Below, piece after piece: positions 17,613 to 27,400 of a DNA stretch of 64,000 nt. Location: positions 1 to 64,000 of the forward strand of contig NZ_FTOI01000002.1 of assembly GCF_900156725.1 (NCBI RefSeq), written 5' to 3'. The position numbers and the translations under genes are program-made. The number at the start of each line of letters is the position of its first letter. The stretch's first letter is position 1. The stretch comes from Kaistella chaponensis (GTDB lineage Bacteria > Bacteroidota > Bacteroidia > Flavobacteriales > Weeksellaceae). The notes below the pieces were generated by a model. That model worked only from the letters and a program-made list of their open reading frames with translations. It was not told the origin of the DNA and searched no databases.

Positions 17613-17867
17613 ATGGCAAATCATAAATCAGCTCTGAAAAGAATCAGACAAAGCGAAAAGAAAAGATTAAGAAACAGATACTACCACAAAACTGCGAGAA
17701 CAGTTTTGAAAGTATTGAGAAATGAGGAGGATAAAGCTGCTGCTGCAATTCAGTTGCCTTTAGTGATTTCTTTGTTGGATAAATTGGTGAAGAAAAACAT
17801 CATCCACAAAAACAAAGCGGCCAACCTTAAAAGTAAGTTGACAAAACACGTTAATAAATTAGCGTAA
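17613..17867 (+). CDS. rpsT: 30S ribosomal protein bS20
   Basis: 84 residues, the standard bS20 length. The start MANHKSALKRIRQSEKKRLRN is the conserved basic helix that inserts into 16S rRNA, and the three-helix body ends HKNKAANLKSKLTKHVNKL. It has its own consensus promoter and lies between two tRNA-Glu genes; the second starts 24 bp after the stop, so rpsT and that tRNA are probably co-transcribed and separated by RNA processing. Confidence 0.97.
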   Translation: MANHKSALKRIRQSEKKRLRNRYYHKTARTVLKVLRNEEDKAAAAIQLPLVISLLDKLVKKNIIHKNKAANLKSKLTKHVNKLA

Positions 17868-17891
17868 TTTTATAAAATTCTAAGACGCTCT

Positions 17892-17963
17892 GGCCCGTTC
17901 GTCTATCGGTTAGGACCTCAGGTTTTCATCCTGGTAAGAGGGGTTCGACTCCCCTACGGGCTA
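17892..17963 (+). tRNA. tRNA-Glu (anticodon TTC), second isodecoder
   Basis: A 72-nt cloverleaf. Acceptor GGCCCGT pairs with ACGGGCT, discriminator A. The anticodon stem TCAGG/CCTGG encloses TTTTCAT, again giving anticodon TTC. The T arm is AGGGG/CCCCT. It reads the same codons as the tRNA at 17452 but has a different body. It is followed at once by a terminator. Confidence 0.92.
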
Positions 17964-17966
17964 CTT

Positions 17967-18002
17967 AACTTCCAAAAATTTATTTTTTGGAAGTTTTTTT
18001 TT
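17967..18002 (+). terminator. Intrinsic terminator after tRNA-Glu
   Basis: AACTTCCAAAAA pairs with TTTTTGGAAGTT around a short loop and runs into about nine T residues. It closes the rpsT-tRNA transcript. Confidence 0.9.
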
Positions 18003-18061
18003 GTGTGAATTTTTTTTGTTTTTTTTCATTGTAGTTAACTATGATGAAATTTTAGGAATGA

Positions 18062-18100
18062 ACAAAAAAAACCGAAGCAGAATAATTTCTACTTCGGTTC
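18062..18100 (-). terminator. Intrinsic terminator of the secreted-protein pair
   Basis: Read on the minus strand, AACCGAAG and CTTCGGTT form a stem followed by a T run, 50 bases after the stop of the gene at 18150. Confidence 0.75.
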
Positions 18101-18149
18101 CGTTCATCTTTTGTGTGTTCTTTTCTGTTGATAGTGAGGATGTTTTTAT

Positions 18150-19067
18150 CTAATCTTTCTTGATTATTTTATAAACTTCTTCCCCATCTATCGTTCGAGT
18201 TTTAATCATGTACATTCCTGCACTTAGTCGCTCTACATTGATAGAAGTGTCTTTTTGATTGGGTTTAGATTCCATCACTTTTCTTCCTGTGCCGTCATAT
18301 ATTTCAATATTTAAAACATTTTGCGGAGATTTCAAATAAAGCATGCTTTTCGTAGGATTTGGGTAAACCTGCATTTTCGTTTTCGTTACCGCAGTGCTTG
18401 TCAATGTTGCACAATCTGGTACTACTGTAATGTATCCCAATTTTATTTTGGTGTCGCTTCCGATATAGTTCGCTGCGACTAATTTTACTTGATAAGTTCC
18501 CGGCGAATTGTATGTTACGTTTACCGTTTTGGTAGAAGCGGTTCCAGGTGTTCCTCCTTGGAATGTCCACGTCCAACCCGTAGGTTTATTGGTGGAGGTG
18601 TCTGTAAATTTCACAGGTCGTCCTACACAAGTTGTAGTTTGATCTGCAATGAAATCTGCGACAGGAGCAATAATTGGACAGGTGTCTGCTGTTTTTCCCA
18701 TTGCGAATCCATCAGTATTCCCACTAAAATAAGCGTAGAAATGATAAGGTGTGGCGCAAACATTATTTTCTACTGTTTCTGTACTTGCTCCATCTGCATT
18801 ACCACCAAAGTAGGGGAATTGATTAAATGGAGTGCTACAACTTGCATTATCTGCAAGTTTTTCTAAAGCAAAACCATCTGCATTTCCGCCAAGATAAGCG
18901 TAGTAATGAAAGGGAGTTGCACAGGTTGTGCTCTCTAGTATCTCTATTGCAAAACCATCTGCATTTCCGCCACGATACGCATAATCTTCATCGTTTTGGG
19001 CTTTCAGAAAGGTTTGGAAGAGAAAGATGAGACACAATACCGGTATTCTGGTTATAATTGTTTTCAT
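18150..19067 (-). CDS. T9SS-secreted protein with GGNADGFA repeats and PKD domain
   Basis: 305 residues. A signal peptide (1-23) is followed by four tandem repeats of about 31-34 residues (24-135), each with Y-x-Y/F-GG-NADGFA and a Cys-x-TPF/Y segment. A PKD-like domain follows (about 138-218: VKFTDTSTNKPTGWTWTF, SPGTYQVKLVAAN). The last 75 residues are a type A sorting domain (MQVYPNPTKSMLYL, GRKVMES, LSAGMYMIKT), so the protein is exported by the type IX system and anchored or released. It lies 69 bp downstream of the SUMF1-like gene and likely shares its transcript. The role of the repeats is unknown; the Cys suggest disulfides. Confidence 0.85.
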   Translation of the reverse strand: MKTIITRIPVLCLIFLFQTFLKAQNDEDYAYRGGNADGFAIEILESTTCATPFHYYAYLGGNADGFALEKLADNASCSTPFNQFPYFGGNADGASTETVENNVCATPYHFYAYFSGNTDGFAMGKTADTCPIIAPVADFIADQTTTCVGRPVKFTDTSTNKPTGWTWTFQGGTPGTASTKTVNVTYNSPGTYQVKLVAANYIGSDTKIKLGYITVVPDCATLTSTAVTKTKMQVYPNPTKSMLYLKSPQNVLNIEIYDGTGRKVMESKPNQKDTSINVERLSAGMYMIKTRTIDGEEVYKIIKKD

Positions 19068-19136
19068 CTTCTAATTTGATTTTTTTGTTAAAATAATTTT
19101 GGTTGAAAGTTTCCTTTCGTTTCAAATTAGAATCAA

Positions 19137-20612
19137 TTATCTTACGCCTCTACCGCCGTAGTTTGGGTTTCTGGTTAACAAAGTAGTTTCACTTCTATCA
19201 GAAACTCTTAATTTTGCGCTGTTGCTCGTGCTGTATCCTGCTTCATAAAAATGTCCTCCTCTTACAAAAACCCCAGTTGGATCTGGCCATAGCAACTGAT
19301 CAGAGTCACCATCACTAACGGTTATGGTAGATAATTCGCCATCTCCCAAAACACCTGTATAAGTGCTTCCACCCGCTGTTTTTGCAGCAACTGCAAATTC
19401 TCCTACATTACCGCTCATTTCCATTACGCCGTAATACGATGCAGCGGCAGACAATCTACCTGAAGCGTTGGTTGCTGTAAATCCGACTTTTGTTGGACCA
19501 TTAAAGAATTGTGGATTACTAAAGCTTGTTGCGCCATAATTTGCACGGCCATTTGCAACTGCATTATAACCTTCATTTGCTAATCCTTGGTTGGTAACTG
19601 ATGAGGTAACAATTGAAGCAAGATCGATCGATCCCCATGCATTTTCATTCGCAACTGGTGCAATAGGACCACGGCAAATTTTTTCAAATTCAATTTCACT
19701 CATTGGTCGTAATGCTGCCCAATCTAAATACGCACTTACATCTGCATAACTTAACCAATTCATTGCGATATTTTGCCCATCATTCAAATCATCAAAATCT
19801 CCTGGGGTTAAATCCATTCCATAAACAGCAGGAACTGCAGCATTGCTTCCGGGTACTTTTATTTTAATACCATTTCGATAACTATTATAAAAAGCAAACG
19901 TAGAAGCAGCAGCATCTGGACTTGCAACGGATCGACGAGCTTGCTGACCGTAAGTAAGAGAATTTAAAAATTCTACATATTGTTCTTGAGTAATTTCATA
20001 TTTCATGCTGTAGAAACCATTCCATCCTTTAGGAAAAGCAGCAGGAGCAGCGTTTCCAGTTCCGATAGACCCAGAACTGATGGAGCCGTTTCCGGTAATT
20101 TCAAATTTTGTAAAAGCACTGGTAGAGATTCCATCGCCGATCCAGTAAGAAGTAGATTGTGGAATATTTACCATTTCTATGCCCATTACTTTGAAGTTAT
20201 AATTCTCATAATTCGCTGCAGCAATATTCATTTTTAAAGTGATAGAGGTCGTAGCAATATTTCCTCCACCATTAATTTTTCGAGATACAAATGCTCCCTT
20301 TCCGTCTGTAACACCATCAATTTTCAGAATGGTTCCGCCTGCAACATGATCTGCGGAGGTAACGCTTAAATCAGCATGTCGCCATAATTTGTCGGCACAA
20401 TCTTGGTATTTTACAAAAACCCAAACGGCATCAAAATTAGCGGGAGTAATATTGGTTTTCCAGCTGTTGTCCCATTTTAGGTTGAAGGTAATTTTTCCGG
20501 TACTGGTATCCACAGTAGTGCCGGTAATTTGTAAATTGTTTGCCTGTGTACTCATTGCAAACAAACCCATTGCAGCAATTGCAAGTTTTTTAAAGTAGTT
20601 TTTCGTGATCAT
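19137..20612 (-). CDS. Secreted SUMF1/formylglycine-generating-enzyme-like protein
   Basis: 491 residues with a signal peptide (about 8-24). Residues 25-160 are a beta-rich domain (LQITGTTVDTSTGKITFNLKW). From about 195 a FGE-sulfatase (PF03781) fold follows: GFYSMKYEITQEQYVEFLN, MNWLSYADVSAYLDWA, LRPMSEIEFEKICRGP, GVMEMSGNVGEFAVAA, VRGGHFYEA, LRVSDRSE and GGRGVR. The paired active-site Cys of true formylglycine-generating enzymes are not evident, so it is probably a binding or structural relative (C-type-lectin-like fold). No T9SS tail is seen. It is the first gene of a two-gene unit with a repeat/PKD protein, suggesting a surface complex. Confidence 0.8.
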   Translation of the reverse strand: MITKNYFKKLAIAAMGLFAMSTQANNLQITGTTVDTSTGKITFNLKWDNSWKTNITPANFDAVWVFVKYQDCADKLWRHADLSVTSADHVAGGTILKIDGVTDGKGAFVSRKINGGGNIATTSITLKMNIAAANYENYNFKVMGIEMVNIPQSTSYWIGDGISTSAFTKFEITGNGSISSGSIGTGNAAPAAFPKGWNGFYSMKYEITQEQYVEFLNSLTYGQQARRSVASPDAAASTFAFYNSYRNGIKIKVPGSNAAVPAVYGMDLTPGDFDDLNDGQNIAMNWLSYADVSAYLDWAALRPMSEIEFEKICRGPIAPVANENAWGSIDLASIVTSSVTNQGLANEGYNAVANGRANYGATSFSNPQFFNGPTKVGFTATNASGRLSAAASYYGVMEMSGNVGEFAVAAKTAGGSTYTGVLGDGELSTITVSDGDSDQLLWPDPTGVFVRGGHFYEAGYSTSNSAKLRVSDRSETTLLTRNPNYGGRGVR

Positions 20613-20697
20613 TTTTTTAAGTGTTTAAGGATTGTTGATTTTTTAGTAAGATTTTTGATTGATACTCACAATCAAGATCTCTTTGTTTGTACTCATC

Positions 20698-20744
20698 CAA
20701 AGGTAGAAGTAGGCTGAAAAGTTTTTATACCCTCGATTGGGTAT
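20698..20744 (-). promoter_or_regulatory. Promoter -7 and upstream inverted repeat of the SUMF1-like gene
   Basis: On the minus strand TACCTTTG (20705-20698) is a perfect -7. No TTG is found at the normal -33 distance. Instead a perfect inverted repeat ATACCC-N6-GGGTAT (20727-20744) lies 21 bp upstream of it. A weak -33 with a palindrome at that spot is typical of activator-dependent promoters. The regulator is unknown. Confidence 0.55.
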
Positions 20745-20745
20745 T

Positions 20746-21125
20746 TTTTCTTCAATTGTATTTTTAGGAACCTTCAGATTTTTTCTTCAATTTTAAAAGG
20801 AAATTATGGGTTCTTCTAAAAATTAAAATCTTTAGGAACATTCAGTCCAGGTTTGGGGATTTTTAGAAATTTTGTGTGAATCGCAAAGGAGATAGACCTC
20901 AAAAACAACGTACTTCATCCTCTGAATTGCTACCAAAGCGAGGTGAAAAGCTGAAGCATCTTGATGAGGTTTGGAAGAACTTAGAATGTTCTTTCCAAAT
21001 TCCAAAACGTTTTAATAACTTTTGAATTAAAAGGGAATGCAGTGAAAATGGCACTTTTTTCAATTTTGAGAAGTAGAATCGCTCTTCTTTAAAATGATAA
21101 AAATATCCGGAATATTGCGTAATTT
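20746..21125. other. Gene-free region with direct repeats and a hairpin
   Basis: No credible gene is seen. Two copies of TTTAGGAACnTTCAG lie at 20763 and 20831, 68 bp apart on the plus strand, upstream of the SUMF1-like gene. A stem of TTTGGAAGAAC with GTTCTTTCCAAA (one bulged T, 7-nt loop) lies at 20970-20999. A minus-strand 102-codon frame here starts inside yihY in another frame and has no family features, so it is not called. Confidence 0.5.
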
Positions 21126-22076
21126 TTACAAGGTTGTTTGAGCGGAGGTCTCGGTAAGAGATTCTTTTTGCTGCTGAGATTGCGCGTACAATTTTTTGGC
21201 ACTCCATTTTGCATGTCTTGAGGGGGCAATTTTAAAACCCTTTTTAAGGGAATAAACTTTTGTAAATTCTGCACCGAAAAAAATTAGCATGCACGTATAA
21301 TTGATCCAAAGCATGATCAAGACGATGGTTCCGGCGGTGCCAAAAACTGAAGTGGGCTTCAATTCTGCAAAATATAAACTGAGAAGAAATTTGCCGACAG
21401 TGAATAAAGTTGCGGTAAGAATTGCTCCGGGCCAAACTCCTTTCCAGGAAATTTCTGCATCGGGAAGTACTTTAAACATAAAAGCAAAAACCAGAATCAC
21501 GAGCATAAATCCAATGGAAAAATTAACCGTTTCTATCAAAACATAAGTTTCTAAACCTAATCTTGAAGTGATATAATTATTGAGCAAACTGATTGCAGAA
21601 GAAAGCAACATGGTAATCATCAATAAAAAACCGATGACCAAAATCATTCCGAGAGAATTGGCGCGATCGAGTAAAAATTTCACCATCGCTTTTTTCGGTG
21701 CGGCTTCGATGTCCCAGATCTCATTTAAAGCTTTTTGAAGTTGGAAAAATACGGTAGTTGCGCCAAATACAAGAGATAAAACGCCCACCGTTTTCATCAC
21801 AATATTTTGTTTGTCGATGAGTGCTCCTGCTATTATATCTTCAACACTTTTCGCCGCTTCAGTTCCCATCATGGAATTAATTTGACTGCTGATTTGTCCC
21901 TGAATTGCTTCTTGGCCGACGAAATTCCCTGCAATCCAAATGATAATAATTAATAATCCTGGAATCGAAAATATGGCATAATACGCTAAACTCGCAGCAT
22001 CTTTCGTAGCCGAAGAATTGTTCCACTCGGTGAAAGTTTCTACTAAGGTTTTCCAGAAAAATTTTAGATTCATCAT
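21126..22076 (-). CDS. YihY/BrkB family inner membrane protein
   Basis: 316 residues with six membrane segments. The N-terminal DAASLAYYAIFSIPGLLIIIIW is the family signature, followed by VFFQLQKALNEIWDIE, LLMITMLLSSAISLLNNY and the C-terminal GTAGTIVLIMLWINYTCMLIFFGAEFTKVY. The family (older name ribonuclease BN, incorrect) has no settled function; an envelope or transport role is assumed. It starts 16 bp after tamL on the same strand, so it is the third gene of a tamB-tamL-yihY operon. Confidence 0.9.
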   Translation of the reverse strand: MMNLKFFWKTLVETFTEWNNSSATKDAASLAYYAIFSIPGLLIIIIWIAGNFVGQEAIQGQISSQINSMMGTEAAKSVEDIIAGALIDKQNIVMKTVGVLSLVFGATTVFFQLQKALNEIWDIEAAPKKAMVKFLLDRANSLGMILVIGFLLMITMLLSSAISLLNNYITSRLGLETYVLIETVNFSIGFMLVILVFAFMFKVLPDAEISWKGVWPGAILTATLFTVGKFLLSLYFAELKPTSVFGTAGTIVLIMLWINYTCMLIFFGAEFTKVYSLKKGFKIAPSRHAKWSAKKLYAQSQQQKESLTETSAQTTL

Positions 22077-22092
22077 TAATAATCGGTTTTAT

Positions 22093-24438
22093 TTAAAATG
22101 GATATCCGATTGCGATATTCAAAATTATATTATCTTTTCTCCAAGCTCCACTTCCAAAATTAATTCGATCGAGAGTCCATCTTTCAGATTCTTCGCCATA
22201 AGGAATTCTTAATGGCATTGCCAAATCTAATCTTAAGATCAAAATTGAAAAATCTAACCGAAGCCCAACTCCTGCTCCAACCGCAATTTCTTTGGTGAAT
22301 TCTTTCGAAAATTCCCCACCTGGTCTTGTTGGATCTTCATTGACGAGCCAAACGTTTCCGGCATCTGCAAAGGCGGCAACATTGAGAAATTTATAAATAT
22401 TTGCGCGGTATTCTGCATTCAATTCTAATTTAATATCTCCAGATTGATCGAAGAAAAAAGTGGCATTTTGAGTTCTTGGATCATAACTTCCAGGTCCTAA
22501 AGTTCTTGCTCTAAATGCACGAATACTGTTGCTTCCACCCACAAAAAATTGTTTCGTGTATGGCATATAAATCGAATTTCCGTACGGTAATCCAATGCCC
22601 AAAATTGCTCTTGTCGCAATCGAACTTTTAAAATTTACTTTTCTGTAATACCTGAAATCATGTTCCATTTTTGCGTATTGGCTAAACGGAATGTTGAAAA
22701 ATTCTTTTTGTTTATCGGCTTTTGCATCGGCTCCAGTTACCAAACCGGCGATTGTTCCGGCAATATCTACACTTCCTTTATAATAAAAAGTGTTTTTCTT
22801 TGGCAGCATTGTATTGGTGTACGTAAAACTGTAAGCAGTGCCGAAAGTCAATTGTTTATCTACAACTCTTTGCAGCGAAGGATTTGCGGGAATTCCTTTT
22901 AGTGGATTTCCGTCAATCTGCTCCTGATATTTATCGGTAATGTTTTGGGGCGCAACCAAACTCACATCCAACACTTTTAAATCGTGTTCTTTTCTTTCGT
23001 TTTCTTTCCACAGATACCCGAATGAAGTATTGAAATTGTGTAAAGTGTACAATTCCGTCCTGCTCAAGTATTCATACCCAATATTGAAATTCGTTCGTGG
23101 AACATACGCGCTGGAAGATCGAAATTTGAATGGCGCCACAATTCTGGGAATCGAAAGTTGCGCATTTGCTCCAAATCTGATGATGTTATTTGCATCTTTT
23201 GGTCCGCCAACTTGCACATCAAAAGCACCATAAACAGAAGCTTTTACTTGTTCTGCACCTCGGAAAAAATTACGGTTCGTCCAGTTTAAATTGACTTCTC
23301 CACCCGTATAATTGGCGGAATTTGTTTTTCCTAATGTTTCTAAACGTAAAGATTGAAAAGGACGTGGCGTCAATAAATAATAGGCATCAAACTGATGATT
23401 TAAAGAATCTGAAACGACGAATTCATTTTTCACAAATTTAAAAACGCCCAAACTAATCAGTCGGTTCAACGATAAATTATGATCGGTTCTATTATACAAA
23501 TCACCTTTTTCAAAGTAAAGGGTGCGGTCGAAAATTTTCGGTTTAAATTTATGCTCCGGATCGATGATGTATAGATCGTTGTACGCTTTTACAGAATCCG
23601 TTTTGTAGGGAATTCCATATTTTCCCAATTTTAAATCTGCAATATTGTAATCTGCAAAAACGATGGTTTTATTAATCGTAAAAGGCTCTTTTGAAAGTTG
23701 TGGCGTGTTTTTTTTCAGCTTGACGAAAAGTTCTACTTTCGGCTCTTTTTGAACGGTAGAATCGGCTTGAACAATAATATTATCTGGACTGAAATAATAA
23801 AATCCGCGGTTTTTCAAATGCTCATTGATCCGTTCTCTTTCTGCTTTAATCACATCCAGATCAAAATGATTTCCGACTTTTAAGAAAGTTTTGTCTTTAA
23901 TATTTTGAATTTCAGAATTAATAACCGTGGAATCTTCAGGGAAATTAACTTTGCTGATCAAATATCTCGCGCCGGGTTTCAAAGCATAAAGAACAGAGGC
24001 TTTTTTATTTTTAGAAATGGTGTCGGAAGAAGCTTTTGCATTGAAAAAACCTTTGTTCTCCGAATAATTAACGATAATTTTTTTATTGAATTCCCGATCT
24101 ACGTCTCCTAATAAAACTGGTTTTTCGCCGATTTTGTATTTGAGCCAATACCGAATTCCTTTTTGTTTTTTGGGCTCTTTCGTGATGTTATAAATGTAAA
24201 GTCGCGGTCTTAATCCTAAAAAAGAAGAGTTAGGTTTCGGTCGTAACTGATCTTGAAGCGCTTCTTTTAAATTTGATTTTTCCTTTTTAGAAAGGGTATC
24301 ATTTTTAATAGAAATTTTTGCTCCCGTGTAAAGAATTTGACCTTCCTGCAAAAATTTGGTATTGCTACAAGATGAGACGATCAACATTAATGAAAATGCT
24401 GCAAATATTTTATAATAAGATGTTTTCAATGCTATCAT
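22093..24438 (-). CDS. tamL: Translocation and assembly module lipoprotein TamL (BamA/TamA family)
   Basis: 781 residues. The N-terminus is a lipoprotein signal (ALKTSYYKIFAAFSLMLIVSSC, Cys near 24), which separates TamL from signal-peptide TamA. POTRA-like modules follow (about 100-330: GARYLISKVNFPEDSTVI, NHFDLDVIKAERERINEHLKNRGFY). The Omp85 barrel spans about 380-781 with FVGGSNSIRAFRART as the loop-6 RGF/RAF motif and a terminal aromatic (GYPF). With TamB it moves proteins into the outer membrane or surface lipoproteins. Start and tamB stop share one base (TAATG), which indicates translational coupling. Confidence 0.9.
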   Translation of the reverse strand: MIALKTSYYKIFAAFSLMLIVSSCSNTKFLQEGQILYTGAKISIKNDTLSKKEKSNLKEALQDQLRPKPNSSFLGLRPRLYIYNITKEPKKQKGIRYWLKYKIGEKPVLLGDVDREFNKKIIVNYSENKGFFNAKASSDTISKNKKASVLYALKPGARYLISKVNFPEDSTVINSEIQNIKDKTFLKVGNHFDLDVIKAERERINEHLKNRGFYYFSPDNIIVQADSTVQKEPKVELFVKLKKNTPQLSKEPFTINKTIVFADYNIADLKLGKYGIPYKTDSVKAYNDLYIIDPEHKFKPKIFDRTLYFEKGDLYNRTDHNLSLNRLISLGVFKFVKNEFVVSDSLNHQFDAYYLLTPRPFQSLRLETLGKTNSANYTGGEVNLNWTNRNFFRGAEQVKASVYGAFDVQVGGPKDANNIIRFGANAQLSIPRIVAPFKFRSSSAYVPRTNFNIGYEYLSRTELYTLHNFNTSFGYLWKENERKEHDLKVLDVSLVAPQNITDKYQEQIDGNPLKGIPANPSLQRVVDKQLTFGTAYSFTYTNTMLPKKNTFYYKGSVDIAGTIAGLVTGADAKADKQKEFFNIPFSQYAKMEHDFRYYRKVNFKSSIATRAILGIGLPYGNSIYMPYTKQFFVGGSNSIRAFRARTLGPGSYDPRTQNATFFFDQSGDIKLELNAEYRANIYKFLNVAAFADAGNVWLVNEDPTRPGGEFSKEFTKEIAVGAGVGLRLDFSILILRLDLAMPLRIPYGEESERWTLDRINFGSGAWRKDNIILNIAIGYPF

Positions 24439-27400
24439 TATTTTGAAGACGTATTTTGTTCTTTAGTTTCTGTATTTTTCTTTGACCTTTCAAAAATCTC
24501 CCGAAATTTATCGTAATCTAAAGTGATGATAAACCCAACTCCAGTTTCGATAATTTGTCCTTGCAAAGCCACTTGATAATCATTTTTACGATACGCTCTC
24601 AACATATATCTTCCGTCTTTGGATAAGCTGTAATCCAAAGTAATGTCACCTGCAATATTGGTCATTTGCTCATTTTGTCTTGCATCACCTTCGAGCGCGA
24701 AATTATTTCCGACCGTTACTTTCAATCGGTCATCAAATAATCTTTTAGACAATCCGACATTCAAATCGGTTCTTTCATTTTTATTTCCAGTGGAATAATC
24801 TTCTGTAGAATTTAAATCGAAATTCAGTTCTACACCGCCAATTAAATCTTTCGCCAAATTGTTTAATTGTTCCGATAAGATGCGACTCACACTTTGTTTT
24901 GCTAAAGTTGAAGCCGATAAACCGGTTTCCGTTTGGAACGGATTTTCCCCGATAAATCTGTTCAGCAACAATAAAGCAAAAACCTGTTTGTTCATTTCAG
25001 ATTCTTCTCTTCTCAACTGATCCAGTTTGGCTTTCGTGTTGTCTAAAACCGTTGCAGAAACCGAATTGTTTTCCTCCGCAGTCGTAATATCAAAGGTAAT
25101 TATCGGTTTCAATAATTCGCCATTCATCTTTAATAATGTATTGAAAGGAATTCTCTGTTTATACTGATTCAGTTCCGAACCAGAAACTCCGGTTAACTGT
25201 TGTTGCAACAAATCGAGTGGTGCAGCGTCGGTTTGATAGATCGCCGTAATGTCAAGATTTGCAGTCATCGGTTCTCCGGTCCAAGTAATCGTGCTTCCTT
25301 TTTGGATCTCAAATTTTCTTTTCAGCAAACTCACCGACATTTCATAAGCTCCTTTTTCCACCTGATAAACGCCTACTAAAGTTGTTTTTCCTGATGGATC
25401 AATTCCGCCCGTTAACTGCGCTTCACCCTGAAGTTTTACAAAATCACCATTGGCTTTATCGATGATCAAAGAGATTTTCGCTTCTTTATTGACGTCGATA
25501 TTTACATTCACATCCATGCCTTTAATTTGGCTTTGATCCGTCAAAGAATCTGTTTTAATGGTTTTCTGCAATGCGATTTGATCTTGGTCAATAAATTCTA
25601 CAATTCCTTCTCTTTCCTTTAAACCAGGCGAAGATTGGGGTAAAACAAAAGTAAAATCGGTTTTGTCGGTTACCGCTAAATTGCCATCAACTTTAGGTAA
25701 ATCGAGATCGCCTCTGATTCTTAATCCCGCGTCAATTGCCAAAACGCCGTACATGATTCTATCGTTGTTTTTTTCAGAATCTACGACTTTGAAATTTTTC
25801 GCATTTACTTCTAAGTTAAAGGCAAAATCTTGATAGGTTTTGGTCAAAACGGACCCACCAATTACAATTGCGTTTCCGGATTCGTCTTTAATTTTGAAAT
25901 CATTGAAATCAATTCCGCGGTTCGTGAATTTAATTTCATCGTTGATATTTTTGAATTTACTTCCCAATTGCGTAATTCCTAAACCAACGTCATTAAATTT
26001 CACCGCTCCTAAAACATTTGGTGCTTTTGTATTTCCGCCAATTTTTAAATTCCCAGAAAGATAACCTTCTGGATTTTCGATGGCATTCTGAGAAAATCCT
26101 TGAACCGTTTTCATCTGAAGTTGGTTCATCTCTAAATTCATATCCAAACCGCTGGATTTGGTATTGTAAGTTCCTGCCAATTTCACATCATTATTAAAGC
26201 CGGAAAGCGCGATGTCTGCACGAATTAATTCGGAAGTTTGATTGTTCGCTTTTACGTCTAAATTCCCGACCGGACTTCCGTAAAAGAATAAATCAGTGAT
26301 TTTTAGATCAGAAGTAAACGCCATGTTGTTTTTCAAATCCCGAAGTTGCGCCGTACCATTAATTTTTCCTTTTGCGAGGAGAGAATCTTTTTTCACGAGT
26401 TCGGTCAATGTTTCAATTTTGAAATCTTTCAGCGTAATATTGAGCGGACTGTTCGGAGCATTGGTTTCCGACTGAACTTGGATTTCGCTTCCTGCATTAG
26501 AAATACCGAAATTATTAGCCAAAATTCCGCGACTGCTTAGTTCTATAAAATTGTCGGGCGTCACTTGCCAATCGGTGTAATTTAATTTTAAACCATCTGG
26601 ATTTAATTTTATTTTGGTGAGATCGCCCATTTTCTCTACATTTCCGGCAATCAGGAATTTCGTCGCATCTTTTTCATCTTTCGTAGAAGCATTGTACGTG
26701 ATGAGGTTTTCTTTGACATCACCATTTAAGCGAACCTTCATCAATGCGATGCTTTCATTATTGAATTGTCCCAAATTGATGTCGTAAACTAAGGCATCAT
26801 TCAAATTATTAATGGCTAAAGTTCCATTACTAATGTTATTTTTTCCATAAATAAGTTCTGGAATCTGTCCGTTGACTTCCAGTTTTTTGGAATCTGCATC
26901 GTAATTCCCGGATACAGTAATCGGTTCGAAACTCGTTAAATCAGGGACGAATTTTCGCAGTAGATTGTCGTCTTTTACTTTTGCATTGAAGGTAAAATAT
27001 TGGTTTGCATCAACTTTTACCGTTTTTGTTCCGGGTTTTTGAAACTGATAATATTGGTTAATGGTTTGCTGTAAAGAGCCGAAAATCTGGGTTAATTTGT
27101 ATTTTCCTATCAAATCAACATCTGCAATTTGGGATTTGAGCTCAATTCTGTTGCTGTCTAAAGTTGAAATGGCATTCAAATAAACTTCCTGCAAAGGGAA
27201 AATATCTTTCGTGTCAGAAATCGCAAAATTCTGCAAGTGCAAATATCCATTGGGTGCGTCGGGATTTAAACTGGAAAAATCACCCTCGATGTCTCCTGCA
27301 AGAATCATTTGATCCTTATAAAAACCTAATTTATTTAAATCTAATTTATTGATGCTGCCATTAACTTTTACAGTAGGATTTTTATTGGTAAAATTCCCGG

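Noticed and set aside
20899-21207. A 102-codon minus-strand frame downstream of yihY
   Set aside because: It begins inside the yihY coding sequence in another frame, has an odd basic/aromatic mix and no promoter; it is a shadow continuing into non-coding DNA.
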